A stretch of DNA of 64,000 nucleotides from Ichthyophis bannanicus (lineage: Eukaryota; Chordata; Amphibia; Gymnophiona; Ichthyophiidae): positions 708,321,637-708,385,636 of the forward strand of contig CM066033.1 of assembly GCA_033557465.1 (NCBI GenBank), given 5' to 3'. The translations under genes were made by a program, and so were the position numbers. This document shows, in pieces, positions 31,130 through 43,245 of this stretch. Each line of letters starts with the position of its first letter. Position 1 is the stretch's first letter. Below the pieces are notes generated by a model that did no database searches, was not told the origin of the DNA, and worked only from the letters and a program-made list of their open reading frames with translations.

Positions 31130-32404
31130 CTGTGAAGATGAGATAAAACCTTTTATTGCACAGAGTTATTAAGAGAAAAGATATCCTTTCACTATTTAAC
31201 ATTAAAATAAACAGATTACTAGAGTCTCACTGCACTTAGCAGTTTAATAAACTTTATAAAACCAAAGTTTGCATGCCAAATATAAAGAAATTAAAAATAT
31301 TCAAGATATTCTCTCCCATGGTTTGCATTAGTTAGTGGGAGAGGGGAGGGGCAGACTTGCATCGAGAATGTGGGGAGAACAATCTTTCTAGCTTGCTCTT
31401 GCACTACTAGCTGGTAGTGGCCTTAGAGAAAGTTGCCAGCTATCCAGGCCACCAGGAAATGGTGGAGATGAAGCAGTGGGAGACATAAGGTGAGCACTGA
31501 AAATGCGCATAAATAAGGTTTGTATCTCAGTCTCCCAATGCCTGAAGCAGCACACCCTTATAAAAAAAAGTGAGAAGCAAGCCAGGGATCACACAGGGTC
31601 GATATGTTATTGCAGCAGGCAGGAAAAACAGAGAACAGCTAGGCCTCAAGGTCTTTATCTTGTTATTTTTCTGTATGTAAAATCACATAAATTGCTATCA
31701 ATAAATCTGATTGACTTCTAAGGCCTGCCTCTGTATCCTGCTCTTTGGAATAGGGCTGAGAGTAGCAAAAGCTAAAAGGTACCTGAGACAACTCAGCTGC
31801 AAAACCTTTTGGCTATCTGAGAGGCACACTGGCACCGGAAGTTGCTAGCCACGCTCAGCTGGAGAATCAGTGAGGATGCATGTAACCAAAGCATCTCCCA
31901 GCCAGCAGGAACTTAGCCCTGCTGTTCCAATATCCCAAGTCCAAGCAGTCTGGGATTTGTAGCCTCATAGTTGCCCATGACAAAGAAATGTAACATGGAG
32001 TCTTGCAATCCCAGACTACTTTAAAAACTAGAACTGGTTCAGTTTACCCCTGATGGCTTGAACTAGCAGAAGAATCTGATGTGACGTTGAGGTGATAAAT
32101 ATTCAGCCATTATAGTGGACTGCATAGAAAAGAAACAGAGAAAAGAATGCATGAACCAAGACCACAAAGTCCATTTCATCTTCACATTTATGCATCCTCT
32201 GTGCTTACACTGTTCTGATCCCATTTCCACTGGAAGACTACTCCATGCATCCAAGCCACTACCTTTTCCATAAATTATTTTTCATGAGTCTATCTCTATT
32301 TAACCTCATATTATGAAACTCTGCTCTAAGACTTCCTTTTCACTGAAAAAATGTTTGCTTCTGGAGCATTAATTATAAAACTTTGAAGGATTTCAGTGTT
32401 GCTA
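31130..32404. other. Presumed CEP170 intron, unique DNA
   Basis: No ORF or transposon domain recognised. The first bases form the pyrimidine-rich acceptor of the exon at 31004-31129. The segment ends at the (TAC)n tract of the L2-like LINE. Confidence 0.5.
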
Positions 32405-32629
32405 TCTACTACTACTACTATTTATCACTTATACAGCACCATGCACGCAGCGCTGCACAACATACAAAAGACAGTCCCTGCCCGTCAGAGTCATGCTCAT
32501 CGGAGCTTACAATCTAGTTAGAACGGTATAGAGCATTAGTCAGTTCTGCGGAAGGTATGGTGTGGTACGGCTTAGTCTATAGTTTGGTCATAGACGTTGA
32601 TGGGGGCTAAGGTAGGATGAGGACGGAGG

Positions 32630-33277
32630 TCAGGATCTGAATGCAACGGTGAAGAGGTGGGTCTTCAACCTGGACTTGAAGAGGGCCAGGGAGGGCGCCT
32701 GGCACACAGACGCAGGAAGGCTGTTCAAAGCGTGTGGCGCAGCAAGTTGAAAGGAGCGCAGTCGGGAGTTCGCGGTGCAGGTGAAAGGCACTGAAAGAAG
32801 CAATTTGCTAGTGAAGCGCAAGTTTCGGGAGGGGACGTAGGGAGAGACAAGAGATATGAGGTATTGAGGGGCCACAGAGTGAAAGCACTTATAGGTCAGT
32901 AAGAGAAGCTTGAATTGGATGTGGAATTGGACAGGGAGCCAGTGAAGTGACTTGAGGAGAGGAGTAATGTTGGCATGGCGAGGCTGGCAGTAGATTAGTT
33001 GAGCAGCGTGATTTTGTATAGATTGGAGGGGAAGGAGGTGGCTCACGGGGAGACCAGCGAGGAGTAGGTTGCAGTAATCGAGGCGAGAGGAGATTAAGGA
33101 GTGGATAAGCGTTTTGGTGGTATGTTCAGAGAGGAAGGTGCGGATCTTGCTGATGTAGAGGAAAAAGTGGCAGGTCTTAGCTATAAGTTGGATATGAGCG
33201 GAGAAGGAGAGAGTGGTGTCAAAGATGACCCCTAGATTGCGGGCCGAGGGAACAGAAAGGATAGTAGATCCATCCAC
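32630..33277 (-). pseudogene. L2-like ORF2 C-terminal domain, 215 codons open
   Basis: Encodes SVPSARNLGVIFDTTLSFSA, SHLLPLQSIQNHAAQLIYCQ, LLKSLHWLPVQFHIQFKLLL and a terminal ALFKSRLKTHLFTVAF. These are the conserved region after RT in L2-type LINEs. The open frame of 215 codons suggests a young insertion. Confidence 0.85.
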
Positions 33278-34152
33278 ATGGACTGAGAGAGGGGGAGTGG
33301 GGGGGAGGAGTTGAGTGGAAAGACAAGGAGTTCAGTCTTGGCCATGTTCAATTTCAATCGGCGATGAGACATCCAGGCAGCGATGTCTGAAAGACAAGCA
33401 GAGATCTTGGACTGGGTTGCCGGAGAGATATTAGGTGTAGAGAGGTAGATTTGGGAGTCATCGGCATAAAGATGTTACTGAAAGCCATGGGATGAGATAA
33501 GCACGCCAAGGCCTTGGGTATAGAGAGAGAAGAGGAGGGGGCCAAAGACAGATCCCTGGGGTACACCTACATGGAGCGGGGTAGGGGAGGAGGAGAAGCC
33601 ACCAGAGCAAACACTGAATGAGCGATGGGAGAGGTAGGAGGAGAACTAGGATAGTACAAAGTCCTTGAAGCCAAGAGAGGAGAGGGTGGTGAGGAGAAGG
33701 TCGTGGTCAACGGTGTCAAAGGCAGCAGAAAGTTCAAGAAGGATGAGGATAGAATAGAGGCCCTTAGATTTAGCCAGGAACAGGTCATTGGTGACTTTTG
33801 TGAGTGCCGTTTCAGTGGAGTGTAGGGGACGGAAGCCTGATTGTAGTGGGTCCAGGAGGACCTGGGAGGTGAGGAAGACGAGGCAGCGACAGTGGACTGC
33901 ACATTCTAATAGTTTGGATATGAAGGGAAGGAGGGAGATGGGTCGATAGTTAGAAGGGCATGTGGGATCAAGTGAGGGTTTCTTGAGGAGGGGTGTGACA
34001 ACAGCATGTTTGAAGTCAGCGGGGACAGTTGCAGTGGAGAGTGAAAGGTTAAGGATATGAGTGATGGAGGGGACAATGGTGAGGGAGATGGAGCGTAGGA
34101 GATGGGTGGGGATAAGGTCTGAGGAACAGGTGGTGGGTTTGGAGGAGGAGAG
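33278..34152 (-). pseudogene. L2-like reverse transcriptase, frameshifted
   Basis: Pieces of RT in shifting frames: a GSVLGPLLF equivalent near 33540, the catalytic YADD region near 33460 (out of frame, read as FMPMTPKSTS), and the fingers near 33903-34152 with [16 protein letters not shown] and a [24 protein letters not shown] block. Indels account for the breaks. Confidence 0.75.
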
Positions 34153-34817
34153 AAGAAGTGCGGTTTCCTCTTCAGAGATCGGGGGGAAGGAGGAGAAGGT
34201 AGCAGGGGGAGTATGGAAGGGAGAGGGGAAATGAGGGGGACAGGAGGTAGATGAGGGGGTAGGGAATTGGAGGGTAATATTGAGGTTTTGTCATGGAAGT
34301 AGTCGGCTAGGGTTTGTGCAGAGAAGGAGGGAGGGATAGTGGGCGGGGGGACTTTGAGGAGAGAATTGAGGGTGTTAAAGAGACGGCGAGGGTCAGAGGC
34401 AAGGGAATTAGTCAGATGGATGTAGTAATCTCGTTTGGCAAGTGCTAAGGCTGACTAGAAGGAGCCAAGCATGAATTTGAAGTGTAGAAGGTCTTCCAGG
34501 GAGTGGGATTTGGACCAGGCTCGTTCGGCAGAACGGGCACAGATGCGTAGGTAATGGATTGTGGGTGAAAGCCAGGGTTGGGGAGTAGATCGTTTTACAG
34601 GACATGAGGTGGGAGGGGCAAGAGTGTCAAGGGCTGAGGATAGTGTAGCATTGTATGAGGATAATGCTTCGTTGACGGACTCGGAGTATAAAATGGAGGG
34701 AAGAGATGGAGAAATGGTGGAGGAGAGAGTCAGGGGATTAATATTATGAAGGTTTCTAAGTAGGTTAGGGGAGACAGGATGAGGTTGGGATGGCGGGAGC
34801 TGAAGAGTAAAGAGTAA
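34153..34817 (-). pseudogene. L2-like linker between endonuclease and RT
   Basis: Open in part: NEALSSYNATLSSALDTLAP, PWLSPTIHYLRICARSAERA and WSKSHSLEDLLHFKF, the usual stretch just before RT in this clade. It is preceded on the minus strand by the duplicated RT block instead of the endonuclease. Confidence 0.72.
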
Positions 34818-35057
34818 ATGTTCTAATAGTTTGGATATGAAGGGAAGGAGGGAGTTAGAAGGGCATGTGGGATCAAGTGAGGGTTTCTTGAGGAGGGGTG
34901 TGACAACAGCATGTTTGAAGTCAGCAGGGACAGTTGCAGTGGAGAGTGAAAGGTTAAGGATATGAGTGATGGAGGGGACAATGGTGAGGGAGATAGAGCG
35001 TAGGAGATGGGTGGGGATAAGGTCTGAGGAACAGGTGGTGGGTTTGGAGGAGGAGAT
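34818..35057 (-). repeat. Duplicated RT segment of the L2-like LINE
   Basis: Nearly identical to 33903-34152 in the same orientation, apart from a small deletion near 34854. Shared text includes TTCTAATAGTTTGGATATGA and TGTTTGAAGTCAGC.GGGACA. It is out of the expected domain order. Confidence 0.9.
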
Positions 35058-36512
35058 TCTTATTATAAATTTTATTTTTATATTGCACAATTCCCACTTC
35101 CTCTAATATAGTCAAAACTGTCAGCATCCAAAAAAGTACTTTTAAGGATTCTCTGAGTTAGTATTAAAAACTCAAATGCGTCTGCATTCCAACATGAAAC
35201 TGAAGCTCATGTGTTCGTTCCCTGCAAAGAATAGAAAAAACTCTCCTCAAATGAAATTATCCATACACCATTTAATAAATATTTATCCACTTATCTGAGT
35301 AATCCCGAGATTTCAGCAGATGGGGCTATCATAGCCTAGGTACTTGTGCATATTTGTGTCCTAAAGCAGAGGTCCACAAACTATGGCCAAAGCACTGGAT
35401 GTGACCTTTTCTGCATGTTTTTCTGGTTCTCTGTGCTCTTCTAGACCCCAGATCAGATCCAGCCCCAGAACAATTTTTTTAATTTTGTATTTTGCCTCTA
35501 CAGTGTTTATGTTCTTTGTGAGATATGACTTCCAAAACTGAAGACAATTCTCCAGATAAAGTCTTGCCAATAGGCTGCACACTTTCTATTGTCTTCCTCT
35601 TCTTTTCTTTCCTAACATTCTTCCAACTATGGCCTTTGTTACACTGTTTGAGCTCTTGTCCCTATTTGGTGCAGATCAATACTTCACTCTGCAACAAGTA
35701 TTGCTCACTTGGATTTCTGTACCCCGAATACATGACTGTACACTTTGCTTTAATATTATATCTCAATAGCCAATATCATGACCACTCAACAAGCATTTTT
35801 AGATGAATCCTGATGTTTTCTGGTCCCTGTAGCTGATCTTTGCATCAGCAGTTTAAGGACAAAGCTTCCCTACTAGAACATCTGCAATATTGTTTTTAAA
35901 GATATTGAACACCAAACTGAACCCAGGAAAAATTGCTGAAGCACTCCACTCAATACACCTTCCAGCTCCCTTCTTCTTGGTCACTACATCCATGAATGAC
36001 TTTGGAGCAGGATTGTCTAATTGGGTCTTCCTTGGGATTAACTCTTGACTTCTATATTTAACTGTGGCCAATGATGTAAGTGCTTTAGTTAAAAGTGCTA
36101 GATAAATTTAAAAGCAATCAATTACACAGAGCTGGAAAGTTAAGAATCAAAAGAAGCCAACCATATTTTTTAAGATCTCTCAGTCCATAGCAAAGCTTCA
36201 TTCAAACCATAAATAAAAATATCTGATGGCTTAAAAAGCAGTAAAGAAATTCAGTGGCTTAAAAAGCAGTAAAGGAATTCAGGACCTTAAACTTATAACC
36301 TTAAACAGCAGTGATATGGCTGCGTGAAACTTCCAGGAAGGTTGGGATAACTCTGCCCAGAGTAACCAGGGAGGGTGGACAGGCCCACTAATTTGAGTGA
36401 CTGTATGGATTATGATGATACTTGGTAAAAAAAAAAACCAAAAAAAAAAGGTGGTAACAAAAGTACTGGATTACTGTAAGTATTGTCTTGTAAGAATCAG
36501 AAGAAGAGGTCT
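35058..36512. other. Presumed intron with an old dispersed repeat
   Basis: No coding feature. The 35860-36030 stretch, with AAAGATATTGAACACCAAAC and GAAGCACTCCACTCAATACA, resembles a very old repeat common in tetrapod genomes, but I cannot name the family. A duplication of GGCTTAAAAAGCAGTAAAG..ATTCAG occurs near 36227-36275. Confidence 0.35.
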
Positions 36513-36730
36513 GAAAAGGAGTGGAGGAGTGGCCTAGTGGTTGGGACAAGGTACTTCATTAGCCCCTGCGGGCTTAACAGAGACGCGAGGGAGACACTCT
36601 CCCTTCGCGAATCTGAAAGCCCTTGCAGAGAGGCTCAGCGGGCAGAGGGGGCCCCGCGGGACACTCCATTCTGCTGCTGCTGCGGCGGCAGCAGCAACAG
36701 CCAGCTTTTTTTTTTTTTAAATAAATTTCC
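36513..36730 (+). mobile_element. tRNA-derived SINE-like head with CTG/CAG hairpin
   Basis: GGAGTGGCCTAGTGGTTGGG (36527-36546) matches the A-box region of tRNA-derived SINEs. No clear B box follows; instead there is a GC-rich segment, a GCTGCTGCTGCGGCGGCAGCAGC near-palindrome and a T run. The segment from about 36590 is related to reversed 23238-23400. Confidence 0.45.
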
Positions 36731-37975
36731 CTGAGCCGATGTGGGGGGGGGGGGGGGTTAGGACGTGACTTGAGGTGGGCTGTGGGTTGGGGGGGGGGGT
36801 TAGGACAGGAAATGGGCTGATGGGGAGGGGTTAGGACTTGAGGTGGACTGTTGGGGGGGTTAGGATTGGTAATGGGCTATGGGGGGGTTAAGATTGGTAA
36901 TGGGCTATGGGGGGTTAGGATGGGTAATGGGCTATGGGGGGGTTAAGACTGGTAATGGGCTGTGGGGTGATGGGGGCTGTCTGGAAATGGAGTGATGGGG
37001 GGGTTAGGACTGGTAATGGGCTATGAGGGGTTAGAATTGGTAATGGGCTATGGGGGGTTAGGACTGATAATGGGCTATGGGGGGGCTAGGACAGGAAATG
37101 GGCTGATGGGGAGGGGTTAGGACTTGAGGTGGGCTGATGGGATTAGGACTGGTAATGGGCTGTGGGCTGATGGGGGGGTAGGACTGGCAATGGGCTATGG
37201 GGGGCTGACTGGAAATGGGCTGATGGTGTTAGGACTGGAAGTGGGCTGATGGGGGGTTAGGACTGGTAATGGGTTATAGGGGGGCATAAACTGAAAATGA
37301 GGTGATGGGGGGTTAGGACTGGTAATGGGTTGGGGGGTTGCTAGAACTGGAAATGGGCTGAGTGGAAGGGGAGGCTTGAACAGCAAATAGCTGATGCTGA
37401 TGGGGACGGGGACTTGGAATGGAAATGGGCTGAGTGGAAGGGGGGGCTTGAACTGAAAATAGCTGATGGGGAGGGGGCTTGGAATGGAAATGGGCTGTGA
37501 GGGAAGGGAGCTAGGACTGGAAATGGGCTGATGGAGCAGCTAGGATAGGACTGGAAATGGGCTGTTGGGGGGAGCTCAGATTGGAAATGGGCTGTGGTGG
37601 GGGCTTGGATTGAAATGGACTCATGGAGGGGCTAGAACTGGAAGTAGGCTCATGGGGGGGCTTGGACTGGAATTGGGCTGAGTGGAGGAGGGGAGCTAGG
37701 ATTTGACATGGGCTGATGATGGGGCTAGGAAATGACTAGAAATGGGCTGATGGGGGGGCTAGGATTGGAAATGAGCTGATGAAGGGACTCGGACTGGAAA
37801 TGGATGGGGGAGCTAGGACTGGAAATGGGCTGATGGGGGGGCCAGGACTAGGACTGGAAATGGGCTGATGCAGGGACTAGGACTGGAAATGGGCTGATGC
37901 AGGGACTAGAAGGGAATGGATGCTGGGTGAGGCTGGAACTAGAAGGGAGCTGATGTTGGGGAAGGATTAGAATGG
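36731..37975. repeat. G-rich minisatellite, about 1.2 kb
   Basis: Tandem, degenerate units of roughly 27-40 bp built on GGACTGGAAATGGGCTGATG followed by a run of G and TTAGGA or CTAGGA. At least 30 copies are seen, with early units rich in TTAGGACTGGTAATGGGCTATGG and later ones in GCTAGGACTGGAAATGGGC. Units of the same kind occur reversed in element E at 23164-23237. The strong G skew makes quadruplex formation on the plus strand possible. Confidence 0.92.
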
Positions 37976-39914
37976 GATGGGCTGGGAGAGTAAAATGGAG
38001 AGAGGAAAAATATTTTGTGTGGGAGGGATGAAAAATCTACAATTGGCCTGGTATTGGGAGAGTAAGTGGGGATTGAGGATGGAGGGGTAAAATTTGAGTG
38101 GATGAAATAGGAATGAGGAAAGAGCAAAAGGAGAAAGATTAGTATGTTAAAGCAGAAGTAGAGAGAGAGAATGGAAAAAAAACTAGAAGAGAGAAGAAAG
38201 GACAAATGGACAGCAGACGATGGAGAGTTAGCAGAAAACATGAAGAAACCAGAAGAAAGTGGCTGGAGCAATTGCAACTGAAAAAAAATGCACAAAAGGT
38301 AGAAAGATATCTCTTTATTTTGAATTTATTAACTGGAATATGAAAGCTCTGGGAAATGTGCATCATTAACGTCTGAGCTTTGTTTGGTACAAGAGGAAAT
38401 TAATTTATAGTTTTATTTCTACAGTGTTGTTGTGCATTCCAAGTTTGGCTTTTGGGGTTCCCAGTTTAATTATTGCCTTCCTGTTTCTAAATTGTGATTC
38501 CTTGTTTGGTGATGGTCTATGTTCTGCATGTGTAACTGAGCTGAGGTATTCTGTTTATGTAATTCCTATTTGACATTGCCACTTGTTCTCTTTCCCCAGT
38601 ATTCTCTGAAATGTATTGGTTTAATATTTGCAGTGTTGCCTTTTGATAGGTAGGGTATTGGTGCTTTGTGAGTCCTGGTAATAATGCTGTCAGGATACGG
38701 TGGGTTTGCTATGGGTTCTAAATGGGCAGCCTGGCAGTTGGCACTGGATTATAGTAATGTAGAAATCTTTTAGTCTTTCTTTATCCATACACTCATTAAG
38801 AGACATGTTTACTAAAAGTTAGTGTATGGTAACATGCAAATATTTATGCAAATAAGGCCACTTATGCAAATGAGGCCCCGCACCGAGTCTCCGCACATGG
38901 CCCCGCACCCCCCTTGGGCCGCCCCTGGTTTCAGCTATCAGATAAGAACATTTAACCTTCAAGTTGTAAATTCTATCTGCAGCTTCACTGACTTGCATAT
39001 GGGATTCCAGCAGAGAAGCAACAGTGACAGAATTCCACCGAGCCAGTAACTTCTTGAAATTCAGTGTTGGTGTGAGCTCCACTGTTAAAAACATCTCCCT
39101 ATGTTCAGTGAATGCTCATAAGTTTTGGATGTCCCAGCTGTTATTGCAAAGGCCGAATGAGGCTATAAGGATTTAATACTAAGTTTTTTGAAGGACTTAT
39201 TGATACCCTATATTTATGATAGATGTATTAACTCAGCAGTCACCTTATAAAGTGGCATAATTTTAACCTGAATTGAGGTTGAAGACACAGCATCTAAATG
39301 GACTCTTGTCAAGAGCACAGAGATTAAAACATGAGCTTTTAGTCTGTTCATACATTCATTTATCAAAGGGCACTGGCAGCCAATGTGAAAAGTCCTCAAA
39401 ATATGTGCAAACCACAGACCCTTTCTCACTTCTGAGCCAATTTTAACTACAATCAGCAGTAACTTCTAAAACTATCAAATGTTTCTTGTTCTGGACAAAG
39501 GCTTCCATTTCAGCAATGGAAAAAATAGTGGATTGCCATTTTAGTCCACTTAAATGCATGGAGATAAAGTTAAACTAAAAAAAATGTAAAGTGATACCTT
39601 TCTATTGGATTAACAATATCTCTTGACCAGCTTTTGGGAATTACATGACCTTCCTGAACGATAGTCAACAAATAAAATAAACTAAGCAATTACAAACATA
39701 TCACCCTATATGTTTTTGGTCTATTTGTGTGCATTTTATTAGTGTATCTATTATCAGAAATAGAAACATTTCCACCAAATCAATGAATGTCGGGTGGGGG
39801 GGTCAGTACCTGAGAGCTGAATCCCAATGGATTTTGTCACTTATCTGACGATGTAAAAGAAATAAATCTGTATCTATATACAGACATACACACACACCAA
39901 AAATACATCAAGAT
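37976..39914. other. Unique or old-repeat DNA with octamer cluster
   Basis: No firm gene. 38834-38871 holds three ATGCAAAT octamers. A minus-strand frame of about 90 codons at 38819-39094 is unidentified. 39540-39700 (AATGTAAAGTGATACCTTTC, TTGGATTAACAATA) resembles the end of a common vertebrate retroposon, perhaps Penelope-like. A (CA)n run lies at 39885-39898. Confidence 0.4.
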
Positions 39915-40239
39915 TAAAACATTTTTCCATACCTGCTAATTTTCTTTCCTTGAATCCTGCTAGACTAGGCTAGGTGAAAGAGTTATGCTCCCCAGCCAGC
40001 AAGTGGAGGCAGACCACAGCAATTTTCGGTGATACTACCACTTGCATATATGTTGGTGCAGCACTAAAAGAAGCCAGTATGAAACTTCCCAAACCATAAA
40101 GCAAGACTGAAAAACGCAGAGAAATTCAGAGAAGTATTAATCTACAATAACTGTACAAATTTTGGCTCTTCTACCATACTTGACTGCATCAGGCCACTGA
40201 AAACGCAGCTAAAAGGCAATAGGTCTTCTCAAACCTGTT

Positions 40240-40350
40240 GAGTAGTCTTCCCAGGGCAGATCTCAGACTGGTCTAGCCGGATTCAAGGATATGAAAAAAT
40301 TCCCTTCCTTATCATTCTTGGAGACCAGTCTAGATGAGTAGGACATACCT
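40240..40350 (-). repeat. DIRS F internal complementary region
   Basis: GTCTAGCCGGATTCAAGGAT is the reverse complement of the 3' end near 39950. TTCCTTATCATTCTTGGAGA with CCAGTCTAGATGAG mirrors the 5' end near 46910-46939. The join lies near the AAATTCCCTTCC text. Confidence 0.68.
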
Positions 40351-40553
40351 AAGCAGTCAGGACACAGGATGGAAGGAAGACAATATTCTGGGCAAAACTA
40401 CTCTGTGAAAGGCTCCATCTGCGCCAGTTCCCACATGCAACCTTAGTGCTCCACAAAGTGTTCAGAGATGACAAGGTAGCTGCCTTTTGGATGTCCTACA
40501 GAGACGCCAAGGGGAACCACCTAAGAAATGGCTTGTGCCCTAGTGGAGTGAGC

Positions 40554-41340
40554 TCATATTCCTTCCAGCAAGTATTTCCCACAGAGAAGATAGGCTATAG
40601 ACTCCTTAATGCAGCGAGCAATTGAGGGATTGGCTGCTGCTGCCTGCACTTTCCTCAAATCACTGAATAGGACAAAGAGATGGTCAGACCAATGGAAGGA
40701 ATTCGTAAGCTCCAGATACTTCACTAATGCCTTCCTCATGTCTAATAGACACAGGAGGGGGTTGTGTCCATTTAAGCTTCTCCTCTAAGGGTCAGAATCA
40801 GTCTGATTAAGGTAAAAGGAAGACAGCACCTTTGGGCGAAGGGATGATACCATATTCAGACAAATGCTGTTGAGGCAATCAGAAAAGGCTCCCTACAGGA
40901 CAAAGCCTACAGACACCCACCTGGCAGATGCAATGGCTATCAGGAATACTACCTTCAGGATCAAATTCTTAAGAGAAGACATCTGAAGAAGCCCAAAGGG
41001 GGAACCCTTTTAGTGTCTTCAACACTAGAGAAAGACTCCACTGTGGTATAATAGAATGCATGGGCAGATGGACCTGCTTCACCCCCTTAAGAAAGCAAGG
41101 CACATCAGGGCCACTAAAGACATTCCCTGAACACACCCCCAGTAGCATGTAAAGGCCGCCATCTGAATATTGAGAGAGCTCAGAGGTAATATCCTGGTTC
41201 AACTTGGACTGTAGTAAGGATCAAACAATGGTTATGTCCGCCTTTCTGGCATCCAGGACCTAAGAAGACCACCACCTCTCAAAAATCTTCTAGACCCTCA
41301 CACAAAGGCCAAGAATATAGAAGCCAGGTTGTAAACAAGA
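40554..41340 (-). pseudogene. DIRS F tyrosine recombinase remnant
   Basis: Two readable blocks: SDHLFVLFSDLRKVQAAAAN with SIARCIKESIAYLL, equivalent to the pre-HxxR region of B, and IIPQWSLSLVLKTLKGFPL, equivalent to WDLNLVLQALARQPFEPL. No HxxR or Tyr motif remains legible in frame. Confidence 0.7.
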
Positions 41341-41705
41341 AGGGAATAGGATTCTCCATGACCAGGGGACCCAGCCACAGACGTCCCCTCTCCTAAGGTA
41401 GCAACAGAGAACATTCTACCAAAAGACTCAAAAAATCTGCATACTATGGCATCTGGCATCACTAGAATGACCAAGCACAGGCGAGAACAAATTCTGCGGA
41501 ACGGTCAGCTCCTCAAGAACCATTGGGGAAATACAGGAGCTCCTTCTGGAGCCACTCAAGTCCACCACCCCACAGATCCTTCTTGCAGCTGAAAAAGGTT
41601 CTCATCTTGGCATTCCCCTGGATGGCCATGAGATTGAACACTGACAGGCCCCATCTATACATGAGGAGGTCGAACGTGTAACAGCTTAACTCCCACTAGC
41701 TGGGA

Positions 41706-41990
41706 TCAATTGTGTTCCAAATCAAGAAGTCGGCCTGCACATTGATGATGCCTACTATGTGGGCTGCCAACAGAGCCACCAGATGAGCATCCACTCAATG
41801 ACACTTTTGTGGCTACCACGGCACTGCGAGTGCCGCCTTGATTGCTGACGTACACCAAGGTTTGACAAACTCCATGTGCCAGATGCCATGGTGACAGAAA
41901 AATCAGACCTGGCGCCTGGAGTTCAGAGGACGTGTGGGCAGAAGGGCAGCAAATGGCTGTGATCGTGGCCCTTTGCAGCACTTCTGCCCA
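41706..41990 (-). pseudogene. DIRS F RNase H remnant
   Basis: TLVYVSNQGGTRSAVVATK matches TVAYISRQGGTGSVALEDE of element B. The rest of the domain is not readable. Confidence 0.6.
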
Positions 41991-42515
41991 GGGAAGATGG
42001 ATCCCTCCAGACAGAAGTGCTGCAACACTGGAGCCTTAAAACAAAAAAGTGCATAGAAGCTAAAGAAATTTCAAGGGACTGCAGACTTGATTTAATAAAG
42101 ATGGGGGGAGGAGGAATGGAAAGCAGGGGTTGAGTGCAAGGGGGGGGGGGGAGGAGAGAGTTTGAGACCAGAAACAGAATTGGTGGTAGAGGAGGGACAG
42201 CAGGAGAGGGGTTGGAGTTGGGCGACATGAAGACTAGAAAGCGGTTGGAGGGTGAAGCACCATATCCCCCCCCACACTGCCCCCCCCCCGCACAACACAC
42301 ATGCAGGCACCTCCAGCCCCCATCCCAGCATCACACACACATACATTCATAGAGTTGTAGCTTAAAGGGTCAGTGGGGATGGTGGGAGATGGAGGAGTTG
42401 GGACACTGCCTTCTATTGGCACTGTACAGTAGCCCATTCAGAGCCTGACTTACGAAGCCTTTTCCCATAGAAAATGGGAAAACAGTCTTAGTAAATCAGG
42501 CCCTAAAACCTAAAA
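41991..42515. mobile_element. Probable MITE-like insertion with terminal hairpin
   Basis: Foreign, G/C-tract-rich stretch between RNase H and RT remnants of F. It ends with a hairpin at 42443-42502: CCTGACTTACGAAG and TTTTCCCAT pair with ATGGGAAAA and CTTAGTAAATCAGG. A CAGACTTGATTTAATAAAG block near 42080 could be the opposite end. Boundaries are uncertain. Confidence 0.4.
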
Positions 42516-43245
42516 ACTAACTGCAATACACCTTTTTGGGGAACAGGGGCATGCACTGTGACATAGGTTTTGGTAGCGAGCTCATAGATTTTTAGGCCGG
42601 TTCCTAGATTCCAAGAAAATCTGGCAAGGCCTGACATACACTAATACCATGACACTGTCCAAGGACACACGAGTGCTTTGACCTTCAGGAGGGACAACAC
42701 CCCCCCCCCCCCCCGAAACAGTGGGATCACCTTGGTCTCTAGTCTGCTGATAGACTACGAGGTTTCCTGAAGGAACCAGTGCCCCTAAATAAAATAACCC
42801 AGAAAATGCATCCCCTAGAACATGTTGGTATCCATGGACTCTGGAGGCATCTCATCCATTAGAGGGTGAATTTGTAGCCACCAGGTTAATTCCCCCTTGA
42901 TCTTCTGGGGAAGAGGTAAGTGCTGTTCGAACAACAGAGAACAGGAAGTCCAGAAAGGTAGGTGGTGTCCCTTCAAGGGGCGCATGTACACCCTGGCTTA
43001 AGGTGCCAGTTACAGGGTCGACATCATTGATCCCAGCAGCTGAAAAAGTCCTAGGCCCTAATAGCAAAAACCCATGAGCTGCAGCTTGTTCAATCTTTTA
43101 CTTATGGCAGTTTCTCTAAATGGGTTAGTTCTGCACATATCATGACAGTCATGAACCTCACTTCTAAGCCAGGGTGTATGGAGTATGATCTCAGTTTCTC
43201 AAATGTACTGCTAATACTCAGGCATAGTACTTGCATCATGCCAAA

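Larger units (their letters stand above)
32405..35057 (-). mobile_element. L2-like LINE, 5'-truncated and rearranged
   Basis: Minus-strand non-LTR retrotransposon. Its 3' end is a short tandem tract (GTA)n at 32406-32420, as expected for L2/CR1-clade elements that lack poly(A). Upstream are RT and C-terminal ORF2 segments. A segment of about 240 bp is duplicated in direct orientation (33903-34152 and 34818-35057), which puts an RT block before the endonuclease-RT linker. There is no endonuclease domain. Confidence 0.82.

Noticed and set aside
35525..35806. Plus-strand 93-codon frame rich in Leu/Phe as a small membrane protein
   Set aside because: It lies in AT-rich intron-like DNA next to an old repeat, with no promoter or splice context and no conserved motif.
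36731..37975. CRISPR-like array
   Set aside because: Units are degenerate, G-rich and contiguous without unique spacers; this is a eukaryotic minisatellite.
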